A stretch of 64,000 nucleotides of DNA from contig CAOLHI010000079.1 in assembly GCA_948474755.1 (NCBI GenBank), forward strand, positions 1,364,001-1,428,000, read 5' to 3'. Position numbers and translations under genes: made by a program. The stretch's first letter is position 1. Each line of letters opens with the position of its first letter. This DNA is from Ctenosaura bakeri (lineage: Eukaryota > Chordata > Lepidosauria > Squamata > Iguanidae). The notes beneath the pieces are model-generated. The model was not told the DNA's origin. It did not search any database and was given only the letters and a program-made list of their open reading frames with translations. This document shows positions 25,800 to 37,545 of the stretch, piece by piece.

Positions 25800-26697
25800 G
25801 CAGCCTTCCAAGTCAAAATAACTTGTGGGAAATTAAACAGCAAAAACTACAAGCACCAAGAGTACTTTAATTGCAAACACAAATGCTTTTCCTTGGCTTT
25901 ACACTGAATGTGTATCTCCTAATTCCTTGGTGAAGAGTACAAGTTATTAAAATTATAGCAATTCTCTTTTGACACATCAAACACTGTAATTGCATATGAA
26001 TTATACTTCTCTTTGACCAACTTTATAAACAGGTATTTTTCCAAGCTCTCTGGGAATAATACCTTCCAGTGTGAAATATATTTCCTTTTTTATTGCAAAG
26101 AAAATGCCATGAAACCAATATAACCCACAGTAGTGATTTTCTTCTTCATAAAAGCTGCTGTAGTTTGCCAAGTAGCAGGAGAAGTATTCAGTTAACAATT
26201 TTGACGCTGACAAGCAAAAGTCAAGCACCCAGGTGAAGTATCATCAAAGAAGGCAGTTAATTACTGTAAATGGTTAAAGGTTGGTTTTATTTATCTGTAC
26301 CATGTTGAGTTACACATGTACAAGTACCTGTATGTAAAAATATTAACACGATGAAAATTATTACCATCTTTCACTGAGCACAATAACTAAGCCTTTGTAG
26401 ATATGTTTTTAAAAATGATGCTACACTATTAACTCTTTAGCTGCTGTTGCAGTACCTATCTTGCAACAAGTGTAATTTCCCCCATTCACTTGCAACAATA
26501 TGGCTACAAAGGTCTCATCTGAAACATAGTAATGCACTGTCAGAGGATATTACTATATATTGCAACCTTTTCCACTTTGCTGGCTGTGAAATTATGGAAA
26601 GCTCCAGGTTGGGAAAGACTGAAACAATGACCCTGACACGACCAAGGCCAGCTGACATATATAAAGTCATATAAAAGTATTCTTTACTGCATTAGCT

Positions 26698-27142
26698 TGT
26701 GAGTGGAGTAAAACCAAACACAGGAAGTCCTAGTCCCCTCCCATGTATTCTAGCCCCCTCCCATGTCTGCCATGTCACATGATGACTACCTCACTATACT
26801 GTGGGTGGAAAAAACCAGCCGCCATTACATATTAGCAGGAGGTCACATACCACAAGGGGTCCCAGCCCCTTCCTCAACTGTGGCACTTCCTCATTGGTGG
26901 AAAATGTTGAAGTGGGAGTGTATGTTGCTACCTGCATATAAAGCCTGGTCAGGCCTCCATGCTTTGTTGCGATCTGATCTCTTGATCGCCACCCAGCTGC
27001 AGCTGTTTGTATTTTTGTATTTTTGTATTTTTGTACTGAATAAACCTGGCCTACGGGCCCAGCCTTTTGGACCAAGAAACGTCTTGTTCATTTGCCTGTT
27101 TCTCAGAAAAAGCTGGCTCTCCCTAGGGTGCTGGAGGTGACA
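26698..27142 (+). repeat. 5' LTR of the retrovirus-like element
   Basis: Begins TGTGAGTGGAG and ends GGAGGTGACA. It contains a TATA-type box CATATAAAG near 26935-26943, three TTTTTGTA repeats and a polyadenylation signal AATAAA near 27039-27044. U3, R and U5 are therefore all recognisable. Confidence 0.95.
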
Positions 27143-27147
27143 GTTTT

Positions 27148-27165
27148 TGGCGCCCAACGTGGGGC
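27148..27165 (+). promoter_or_regulatory. Primer binding site, tRNA-Lys(1,2) type
   Basis: TGGCGCCCAACGTGGGGC, five bases after the 5' LTR. This is the sequence complementary to the 3' end of tRNA-Lys1,2, as used by several betaretroviruses and lentiviruses. Confidence 0.93.
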
Positions 27166-27396
27166 TTGTGAGAAGCGGGCAGGGGTGAGGAGCACCCAAA
27201 TTAGTCCCTCTGCCCAGGGGAACAGACGGGGAGGCCCCCTCTGAAAACCGTCTGATTTTGGGGGCGGACATCGAATTTTTCATGTCAAGGCGCCAACGTC
27301 CCTTTGAGACGTGACGGGAATTTTCGCAGTACGCTCCCTGATCAGCGGCAACAGAGGTTCTACCTTCCTGATCCAAAAGGCTTTGGAATCTGAGTA

Positions 27397-27522
27397 GGGT
27401 GAGGTCTGGAACAATTGGACGCCTCTGGAACATGCCTCTGATTCACCTCACCCCCTGGTAAGCCTCCGAAATTGATTAGGGTGAGATCTGGAATTATCAG
27501 AAGCCTCTGATACATCTCACCC
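27397..27522 (+). repeat. Two tandem hairpin-forming leader repeats
   Basis: Two related units each open with GGGTGAG (27397 and 27479) and close with its complement CTCACCC (27447-27453 and 27516-27522), with CTGGAA and GCCTCTG inside. They lie in the leader of the retrovirus-like element, where packaging signals normally sit. Function is inferred only. Confidence 0.65.
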
Positions 27523-30500
27523 TCTGGAAAAGTCCCAAAAACTTTTTTAAAGGGACCGCCCTAGATAGGTACCTTTGGGCTTGAAATTAGTTTTGAGAAT
27601 TCTCTTGTTGCTCTGTGGCTGCGTGTGAATGGGGAGCTCCAACTGTCTGTTGATGAATTTGCGTTCTCTGTGTGTGTGTGTTGCGTTCATTTTGTGCCTG
27701 GAGTGAGAAATGTCTGTGCATTTGTGTTCCCTGTAGTTTTATTTTTTTAATTAGTGCCCTCAGTCCAAGGAATTCCCTGGGTGAGGGCAGGCATGGCTGC
27801 AACAGATTCTTGCAGCATGTCCCAGGGCTGCAGTCAGGCAGTTTGGCTGTTTGCCCTGAGATTCCTCGAGATTCCTCTGCCTGAGCTCCTGCCTTCATCT
27901 TCAAACTGATCCTTTTACATTTTGCGACTTTTATGGTTTTCCCCAGGGATAAAATCTGGTACTGGGATTGATTTACGAAATGTGTCTGTGCTGGGAGCGC
28001 CCAGCTTCTTGTAATCAATAGGAAAGGATATGGTATATTATGTTTATTGAACAGGGAATTTCTGCCTGCATCTAATGCCCAGAAATTTGAATCAGATTCA
28101 ATGAAATGTTAAGAATATATCTGTTCCTGTGATGTTCTTTTAGCCTGTTTCTCTATTTGCTAAACATTAACAGGTTACATTACGTATTGGAATTGGGGTT
28201 TCTTTCTTTCTTGCACTTTCCCAAAGGGAATGAGGGGCGTTTTCCTTGCTCAGCACTTCTGCCAAGGGTTATCCAGCATGAAAAAAAAAACTCTTTTATA
28301 TGGAAGAAAAGTGCTGGACTTGTGTTAAACATTCATCTGTGCAACATCTCTCAACTGCATCTCTCCTTTTCTTAAAAAAGACATATTTTATTTCAACAAT
28401 TAAGTGTGTACTGCCCTTATGTTCTGATTTGTTTCATTTTTTTTAAGGAACTCTTTCATTCCATTTCCTGCCACTGAATTACAGCAGGAAGAACATAAAT
28501 CTGTTGTTAATCTCTGCATTGTTTACGAAACATGTTTTCTTTAACCAGAAATCCCAGGCCAGCAAGATAGCCTTTTCTCTCTGTTGTCTCCTCCAAGGAG
28601 AACAAAGAAGGCGTGAATTTGTTCAAGATCAGCAATTGTGTGACTGAGAATGAGCCAGTTTTCATTTCTCTGCAGGAACTTGGGGATTTTCTTTGGGAGT
28701 GGTTTTGGGGTGATTTTTGTGCAAGCATATAATTTTTCTTTTTTTCCCTCTTTATTTTCACAAATTGGCTCTTGCATTTGTAGCTCAGGAAGCCCAGAGT
28801 AGACTGGCCACTGAAGAAGAAGAACATGCCAATCCACCACATGTTAGCCAGCCAGAACAACATGTTAGCCATAAGGATTGCAATAGGGAAGTTGCAGAAA
28901 AGGAAACTGTTCTTTTTCAAAATCTGTTCTTTCCCAAGTTTCTAGTCCTCAAGGAAACATTCAATTGTTAAGCTGCAGATCTCTTTTGTCTCTTGAGCAT
29001 TTGCATAACAATGGGGCCAGACCATGACTCTTCAACAGCTCACTTTTTTTTAAAAAAATCTCTTGGTTTGAGAAGGTGGGGGTCTTGAGGCAAACCTCTT
29101 TTTAAACTTCATCCAAAATTTAGTGATTGCTTTTGACATAAAAATTGCCAGTGTGAGAAGTAAAATATATTTTAGTATTTGAGCTTTTGAAATACAATGG
29201 AGCCTTAAGCATAAATCTTAGAAACTGGCAGCTTGGAGCCGAGAAGACCTTGGAGCAAAGAGGAACCAGGCAGATAAAAAAAAAAAAAATTCAATAGTGA
29301 GACTGAATTACTTGCTCATGTGAACTTTACTAAGGCGAGGCTTGCTCCTTTTGTGACGGAAGGACTGTTTTCTCTAGAACGCAGAGGAAAACTGCAATAT
29401 CTTTATTGAGCCTCAGCAGATAGGAATTTTTGGAAAGACTAGTTCAAAATGTAGTTTCTTGCTTTTGATTCTAATTTGTGACCAGTTAATGTTTTCATAC
29501 AGTGACATTTGTGGATGGATGCTATAGGTTGGATCAAGATCTTGACTATTTTAAGTCCTGTTAATTTCAGTGGTCTTCCTGTTAAATATGACAAAAGCTG
29601 GAATCTTTTTGATGTCTTATGCATTTATAAGTTCCCCTGTGGAAGTAATTAAACATTTTTGTCCTTAGAAACACATTATTTCAGTAAGCTAGAAACGTAC
29701 ATGGAAGAGATGACAGTACTCACATTGTGATTTCACTTTAGTGAATTGCTAAACACACCAGGAAATGGCTTTTGCTTCCAATTTTTCATCCCTTTGTAAT
29801 AGCACCTTGCTTTACTACTCCTCTTTGCAGGAATTTTAACCAAGAATGGTTCTGCATAACTGTGAATACTCATGGCCCCTCTTTTTGTATCTTAAAGCAT
29901 CTTGACTACACTTTGATACCAGAGGGGGGTGGAAACCCTCCTGGATAGGTTTCCTCCTGCTTTTATTACAGAAGATTTTTCCTTTTGGATACTTGAAGAG
30001 GGTTAAGCCCCAAACCTGAAAACAACAACAACATCTTAAATGTATTTTTACTTCAATGTTTTTAATGTTCCAGAAACTTTTGCCTATGGACTGTGTATTT
30101 GAATTTGTAATGCTATCATTCAATTGCCTTCATTCAAGTTTTTGATTGCTGATGTATTTCTTTGTAATTGTTGTTATATGAGGTATTCTTTTAGTAATTT
30201 CCGCTTCAGTTGTTATGAGTGTACTGGATGTGGGATGTTATGCTTTCTGCCTTCCCCCCCCCTTTCTCTCTCTTTTCCTTTTTAGGTATTTTTAGTGTGA
30301 TGTTACGAGATTTATAGAAATGTGGTATTTGAACTCAGAACCCACAGGTTTGCCTACTTGTATTGATTTTCAACTGATCTTTGTTATTTTTCTGAATTGT
30401 TTGCATATTGCTAATGTAAACTTGAGCACAACCCCACTCTCTTTGTGTCTGGGGGATGATGTGCTTTGTTGTTTTTATCTGCCTACAGATATCATTATTA

Positions 30501-31765
30501 AAAAGACATCATATCATAGAATAGAAATTTCTGTTAGATAGACCAAAGAAGATCTTGTATGCCAGAGAATACTGTCAATTAATTGCTGATTTCTCTTACA
30601 TGCTGTTGCATCTAAGAAGATCAATTGTTGATTTCATGTATCTACTGCTGTACCTATGTGAAGTGCATAACTAGTTTCATATATCCATTATGTGTACATT
30701 ATAGTAATAATTCTCTTTCTAAAAGCCCTCTATACTAGAAATATCCTTTTCTTGTTGGGATTATGCTACAGTCCTGATCTACTGCCCTCCCACATTTTTC
30801 ATGGAACTGTTTCGCCTTTCTGATTGCTTTCATTCACAAAAGCCTGCTTTTGAATTACAGCATTTCAGGGTTCCTCTGTTTTGTAGTTGTTGCATTGCAT
30901 TCACGTCAATGGGATTATCCAGTGAACATCGTCCATTGTGAGTGCATTTGTCCATTATTGATATGTTTGCCAATAAGTTGTTACTGTGGTTCAGACCTGA
31001 GCACCAGATATCTCTTTTGATATCAAATAATTTGACCTTTTGCTGGCACACCTGGCTTATGCATTTGCAGGGGGTCCCCAAAATGCAAGTTCCCAAGGAA
31101 GCAGCCGATAAAGACAAGGATTTCTTCCCTTAGGCGGGCATTCCAAAAAGCCTTGGTCAATTGCTCTGGGACCTGGCTTGCAGATGCATCAGATGCATTT
31201 TATTTTACAATGATGCTGGATTTGCGCCAATAAACAGCAAGGCCATGATAAGTGCTGCACATGGATAGCAGCAGTTCAGATCCGCCTTTGTCCAGCCTGA
31301 AATTTGCTCTGTTCTTAATGTCTCCTGGTCTGGCCCTCAGGCACAATGTTTGCTACAAAACAAACAAAAACACCCTGATTTTGAGAGTTCACTGGCTGAA
31401 TTTCAAATTTTATCCCGCCTTGCTGGAATTTGCTTTGTTCTCACCGGACCAAAATTTCCCTAGCCAACTCTGTCTGGGAAGCCTGAGGGGGGAGGTTGAA
31501 ATGGAAGATGCATTGTTATAAAAATCTATTTGTTCTGTGGCCCCTGCTCGCTCTTTATCCTTACAGGAAGGACCCCAGCGGCAGACTCAAGCTGCTATTT
31601 AGAAGGAATGCGCCAGATATCTGATCTTTTAGGGACATTGGTTCTCATTGGTCACTCCGGAGGCTGACCTGAGACTTCAGTATTGGATTTTGAACTGTGC
31701 CTGTTAACCACTGGAAGTAATTTCAGCACTGGCTACATCGACAGTAGATTAGGATTGATTGCACT

Positions 31766-31805
31766 GAAACTAAGCAGGGTTGGGCCTGGTCAGCTCTTGG
31801 ATGAG
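31766..31805 (+). repeat. 5S rRNA-like fragment inside the retrovirus-like element
   Basis: CTAAGCAGGGTTGGGCCTGG followed by CAGCTCTTGGATGAG tracks the middle of 5S rRNA (CTAAGCAGGGTCGGGCCTGG, TTAGTACTTGGATGGG). Either a SINE fragment picked up by the element or part of its source sequence. Confidence 0.6.
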
Positions 31806-31982
31806 TGAAAAGTATTTTTGTCTTGTTTAACTCTGAGTTTCTGTTGTCTATCGCAATGTATGCCAATCATTCGTAATATACTACCCAATGATAAGCCTGT
31901 TGATCTACCTCGAAGGGTCAATGTTACTAGAGAGTCTCAAATTCTACTCCAGGGATATGGGATGGGGCTGGTACTTCCTGTG

Positions 31983-31994
31983 TGAGGGGGAAAC
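31983..31994 (+). promoter_or_regulatory. Polypurine tract before the 3' LTR
   Basis: GAGGGGGAAA followed by C stands directly before the 3' LTR start TGTGAG, as needed for plus-strand priming. Confidence 0.75.
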
Positions 31995-32439
31995 TGTGAG
32001 TGGAGTAAAACCAAACACAGGAAGTCCTAGTCCCCTCCCATGTATTCTAGCCCCCTCCCATGTCTGCCATGTCACATGATGACTACCTCACTATACTGTG
32101 GGTGGAAAAAACCAGCCGCCATTACATATTAGCAGGAGGTCACATACCACAAGGGGTCCCAGCCCCTTCCTCAACTGTGGCACTTCCTCATTGGTGGAAA
32201 ATGTTGAAGTGGGAGTGTATGTTGCTACCTGCATATAAAGCCTGGTCAGGCCTCCATGCTTTGTTGCGATCTGATCTCTTGATCGCCACCCAGCTGCAGC
32301 TGTTTGTATTTTTGTATTTTTGTATTTTTGTACTGAATAAACCTGGCCTACGGGCCCAGCCTTTTGGACCAAGAAACGTCTTGTTCATTTGCCTGTTTCT
32401 CAGAAAAAGCTGGCTCTCCCTAGGGTGCTGGAGGTGACA
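31995..32439 (+). repeat. 3' LTR of the retrovirus-like element
   Basis: 445 bp with no difference seen from the 5' LTR. It ends GGTGACA and is followed by the AGCT duplication. The 125-codon ORF present in both LTRs is a by-product and not a gene. Confidence 0.95.
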
Positions 32440-32721
32440 AGCTTTCACTTAGATGGGAGTTCTTAACTTGGGGTCCATGGATACTCTGCAGGTTCTGGGC
32501 ATATATGAACTGTGCACAAACTGCTCCAGAAGATATTTCTTTTATTTCCTTTGTGTTATTTTGACAATAGTGTGTAAATGCACTTTTCCAAGAAGGCATT
32601 CTGTAGCTTTCATCAGATTCCCAAAGCGAGCTATGACTCAAAGAACATTAAGATTCAATGATACAGATCTTATAAGAAAAGATAGAATAGCACCAACTTA
32701 TCCCAGCACGGTCTCAACAAT

Positions 32722-32739
32722 AAAAAAAAAAAAAAAAAA
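32722..32739. repeat. Poly(A) run
   Basis: Eighteen A in a row; it may be the tail of an unidentified retroposed fragment. Confidence 0.8.
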
Positions 32740-33220
32740 GCTTTTTTCTTTATGCTTTATTTCTTTCAGTGATGGAGTTTATTTCTTTTGTTAGTTACTT
32801 TTAAATTCACATTTGCTCCAATAAGGAAAAAATATGTAACTCTGCTCTTCCATATCTTATCTTCACAAAACTCTGAAAAAGTATGACTGGTTGGGCTGAG
32901 AGAATGTGATTGATCTAAAGTCACCCAAAGAATTTCATGGCTCACTAGAGCAAAATCCCAGTCAAACACTTCAGCCATTACTCTAGACTAGACTGTGAGC
33001 TCACCTCAACATCTACAGGAGTTTCTCCTTTTATCAGCATGCCTGTTACATAAGGTTATCAGGGTAGGCTTTTGTCCAATTATTTCAGATAAACTAGGTG
33101 CCAACAGAAGAGAGACCTGTCTCAATTGTGGCAACTCAACTATGCAATACTTTCCCCAAGGACATTTGAATGGCTCCAAGAATGCAGTTGCTTCACCAAT
33201 ACTGCAGTTGTTTCAGTACC

Positions 33221-33410
33221 CAAAGTCACCCAGTGGGTTTCCATGACCAAGCAGGGAATTGAACCCTAGTCTCCAAGGCTGGCCATGGAAACCCACTGAG
33301 TGACTTTGGGCACATGATACACTATCTTCTCCAGAAAACCCCTGATAGGGCTGCCTTAAGGTTGCCATAACTTGGAAACAACATGAAGTCACACAATAAC
33401 AACAAGATAC
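33221..33410. mobile_element. Two SINE fragments in head-to-head orientation
   Basis: 33221-33277 reads as a minus-strand SINE body and 33278-33410 as a plus-strand body plus tail (GGTTGCCATAACTTGGAAAC). They share a 25-bp inverted segment (33221-33245 and 33284-33308) with one mismatch. Confidence 0.6.
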
Positions 33411-34158
33411 TGACTATAGTAATGGCTATCTTCAATACTGTACATTCAAGACAATTTATGCCCTCGAATGACTGTATCATACTGGCTCTCTATATTGTAG
33501 TCAGTGTAATTCCTTTCTCTATTGACTATACTGCAAAGAGTGGTTAGCTGTTGAATTTTGTCAAGAAACAGAAGCATCCGTTTTTTAAAGTATTTAATTT
33601 GGGGGGAGAACCAGTAGCTCACAAAAAGGACCCAGGGAGAATGCAGACTGCAGGCTTCATTCTCCTTATATCTGCCTTCTATGCTGACTCCACAGAAGAT
33701 TTGTCAACCTAACTATTTATCTTACAATGATGTTTGTCATCTTTTAGCAGACACTTTTTCTTAGACTGTTTTTCTAGATATTATTTCTGCTCAATATTAT
33801 TAAATGGTTATTTAAACTGGTGACAGAATTACAAGACCAGTTTGTTCCTAAGAAATGATTTTCCATATTAAGAGGAAATCCCAGAGAAACAGCAACTCAG
33901 TGACTGAATGTTAGAAAGGAGAAGCCACCACATTAGCTATCTTCTCTTTCAGTACAAAGTGGTAACAAAGTGGTAAGTGGCTGTTTATAATACCTGTATC
34001 TGTTACTGGATTGAGCATCATTCATTTCTTATTTATACTGAAGTTGAAAACACAAAAATTTACTTTCATTTTTAAAACTCCTAAGAGTATTTGGCAACAA
34101 CAGGAAGGAGCAAGGCAATTTCCAAGATGAATATTTTTACCTCTATTCAACTTCCCTA

Positions 34159-34425
<267 letters not shown>

Positions 34426-34500
34426 TTAGAAGCCTTTTACTTTTGGAATCTAAAATGGCTAGTAAGTATATTCTTTTTTAAAATGCTTTTATAAGTACTA

Positions 34501-34969
34501 TCAGGCCTCCACATTTCTGGGTTTCACTTTCACAGATTTGATTATTTGTGAGTTTTTCCAACCCTTCTCCCTCCATCTCCAGTGCTTCTTTTCGAGGCAA
34601 ACCTTCCCATTTGGTGGGTCTGATCAGGCCATGCAACTCTCTTTAAAAACCCACACCTGGTCCTCCTCCACCTCCACCAGCTGCCGCCTGCCCAACTTAG
34701 GACAGTTTATGGCATGGTTTCTCTGCACCCCAAACTTTCTTCCAGTGCTCCCCTGCATTCAAAGAAGGAGTTGGATGAGAGAAAAGATCACAATGCCAAT
34801 CCATTCCTTTTCCCTCTCCTTTCCCTGACCTGGTTTGGACCCTGGGTGCCCGTTCCCTCCACCATGTCCTTCTTCCCACAGGTACACACACACACTGTGA
34901 TATTCGGAGCTTTTTCACTTTTGCAGGGATCCTGCATCCCTAACCCTAGCAAACGTGGAGGGCCAACTG
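34501..34969. mobile_element. Tigger-like MITE
   Basis: TA, then TCAGGCCTCCACATTTCTGG at the left. The right end in complement is CAGTTGGCCCTCCACGTTTG, then TA. Same family as 1144-1593. Confidence 0.7.
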
Positions 34970-36794
34970 TAATGTTTCTGAAAAATAAACAAAGATGATT
35001 GAGCTTTCAATCTTCCCCGCTGTGAACCTGTTTGAATTGTAACTGTAATTGAGTTGTAATGGATTTCATGTTAAGATTTGCTTCTTATTGACAGTTTTCC
35101 AATTCCCATGCAATTGTCCCACAGCTTTACAGGAATTCCATAATGATTTGGCATTAGTCTTTTCCCTTTCTTTCCTTCTTTCCTTCTCTCCTCCCTCCCC
35201 CCCCTTTTTTTTTGAGTCACGGTTTCTGGAGATCTTTGCTTAAAAATTCCAAGGACTTCAACTAAAATCTAACACGCAAACCAGACAAATTAATTGGTTT
35301 TGTTTTCTTTACGTTACCAACATTATCAACCAAAGCCAACAGAAAAAAGGGCCTGAATCTGAGCCATAGGTCATCATAGATTAGCCTGAAACCCTGTTTC
35401 CAACTCTGTAACACATGGAATGTTAGAGAGCAGAAAGTCTAGTTATAGGTAAAGTGTCTTTCTCTCTGTAAGTCTAGTCATACAAAAAAGAGTTGAAAGT
35501 CTAGTCATACGTAAAGCGTCTTTCTCACTAAGCTCCAGTCCATACACATTGAAAGCCTCATGGTAAACTGAAGTTTCACACTAGGAGCAGGCCTCAGGAA
35601 TAACCCTTGGTGGCTTTCTTTCTCCTGTCTTAGAAATCCACCATTCCCTTGTCAGATTTCACTTATGATCAGAATTATAGTTGTGTTAAAATCAACCATC
35701 TCTCCTGTTAACCAAGGTTGGCAAACTTTTTTCAAACTCCAATTAAGATGGCTACTTAATTACTCTGGTGACCATCCATAACCAATAATAAGCAAATTAA
35801 GCCTGACAAGAAAAGAAAGGGCAAGAATCATGGCAAAGAATGGATGCAAAACAGGAAACAAAGTGCCAATTTGAGCCTAACTTGCAGACAACGATTTGCA
35901 GGGATCTAGCATCACATTTACACTTGAATTAAGAAAACATACTCAGATTTCTGTACTTTCCGCATTAGGAATAAGATCTTCTAAGGATGAAGTCATGAAT
36001 TCATGCTTGGAAAAATTACTCTTTGGTCTATACCTCTGAGAATCCTCCAGAGGAACGAGCAACATATGGCTGTGGGAATCAAGAAGTTGTAGTTCAAGAA
36101 AGTAATTTTTCCAAACTCTGGTTCTAACATATTCCTCACATTTAAAGTAGAATAGAAGACTATTAAAGAGTGATGCAGAATTACACACTTTTCAGAGAAG
36201 GAGATGAAGCCTGGGAAGAAATCCCTAAGCAATATACTACAATTCTGCACTGCTACCTTAAACTGAGGGAAACTGCATAGTTGATCATAACTTTTGTGTA
36301 ATGGATGTCTTCAAGAAATAGGATTACTTAAGTCAATGTTTATTTTGGCAAGTGCCCAGCACAGAGTATCTCTTAATTTAAAAAAATGAATTAAGACCTA
36401 AAAACTTAATATTCACATTACATGTGCATTATAGACCAAAAAACCTTAAGTACTAAGAAATTACATGTCATAGTATGGATAATTCAAAACATGCCTAATT
36501 AGTTTTTCTCCATATCCTTTGGTATGTAGCCATCATAAAGATAGAAAAACAGTCAATACATGTGTATAATGCCTAAAAATCCCCCAATGAAGAGCTGCCT
36601 AGCCTTGTTTCCTGAAAAATATTTTATTAAAATGTTATTGTCTTCATATCCTTTTAAAAACTGGAAAATGTTTATTTTCTGAAAGAAAATGTGACAGAAT
36701 TAATAAATATTATAGGTAGTGTACTGATAAATCAAATGTGCAGGCTTTCACATTTTCACTACCACACTCTGTCTCTCCTTTCCACCTCAACTCA

Positions 36795-37185
36795 AAGACT
36801 GGATGAGAGTGAACAAACTGAAGCTTAATCCAGATAAGACAAGAAGTGTTCATGGTTAGTCACAAGGCAGATCAGATAATAGGAACTGAACCTGAACCTA
36901 TGCTGAATAGTGTTATACTACCTCTTAAAACTCAGATTTATACTTTGGGTATACTCCTGGACTTAACTTTGAACCTGGATACTCAGGTTTCAGGAGTGGC
37001 TAGGATGCAATTAAAACTAGTACACCAACTGCACCCATTCCTTAGGATGTTTCATTTGGCCATAGTGATACATGCCTTATTTACATCCTATATGGATTAC
37101 GGTAATGTGCTCTATGTGGGACTGCCTGCAAAGAATGTTTGGCAACTTCAGCTCATGCAGAGATGACATTCCAATTATTTTTGCT
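36795..37185 (+). mobile_element. L2-type LINE RT fragment
   Basis: WMRVNKLKLNPDKT, then LPLKTQIYTLGILLD, NLDTQVSGVARMQLKLVHQL and a LPAKNVWQLQLMQR end are readable in two frames. They match the region after the RT catalytic box in L2 elements. Old, with frame breaks. Confidence 0.82.
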
Positions 37186-37371
37186 GGATTCAACCCTAAA
37201 ATATTTACATATTTTCTCTTATTTATTTCTAGTAAAATTTATGAGCCCAACTTTATCTTGCCTCTGTACTGGATGAGAACATTTATATACTTCACCTGAT
37301 TCATGACTGCTTCAGTTTGGCCTTCAAATATATATACATAGCACATTTATATCCTACCAAGAAGCTCAGGT

Positions 37372-37545
37372 TACATATTTGGTTCTCCTCCTCTCATTTT
37401 ATTTTCACAACAACCTTGTGAAGTGGAGACATAGTGAACAGCCCAGAATCAGCCACTGAAATTTCATGGTTGATTAGAAAATTAAACCTGGGCTTCCACA
37501 TTACTAGTCTATCATTCCAAACACTATACCACATTGGCTCTCAGT
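37372..37545 (-). mobile_element. tRNA-derived SINE or MIR-like fragment
   Basis: ACAACCTTGTGAAGTGGAGA, AACCTGGGCTTCCACATTAC and ACTATACCACATTGGCTCTC are the reverse of a SINE with a tRNA-like head. Similar weaker pieces lie at 32870-32985 and 53330-53520. Confidence 0.55.

Larger units (their letters stand above)
26698..32439 (+). mobile_element. Complete endogenous retrovirus-like element, non-autonomous, betaretrovirus-type primer site
   Basis: A 5742-bp element with two 445-bp LTRs, a primer binding site, a polypurine tract and short flanking duplications (AGCT at 26694-26697 and 32440-32443). The two LTRs are the same base for base as far as I can read, so insertion was recent. The 4852-bp interior has no ORF over about 145 codons. 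I see no gag, protease, RT (YxDD), integrase or env motif on either strand, so movement must have relied on proteins from elsewhere. It lies in intron 4 of CDK19, antisense to the gene. A 5S-like fragment is embedded near its 3' end. Confidence 0.93.

Noticed and set aside
26763..27140. 125-codon ORF present twice (again at 32060-32437)
   Set aside because: Both lie inside the identical LTRs, over the TATA box and polyadenylation signal. The repeat is LTR duplication, not a duplicated gene.
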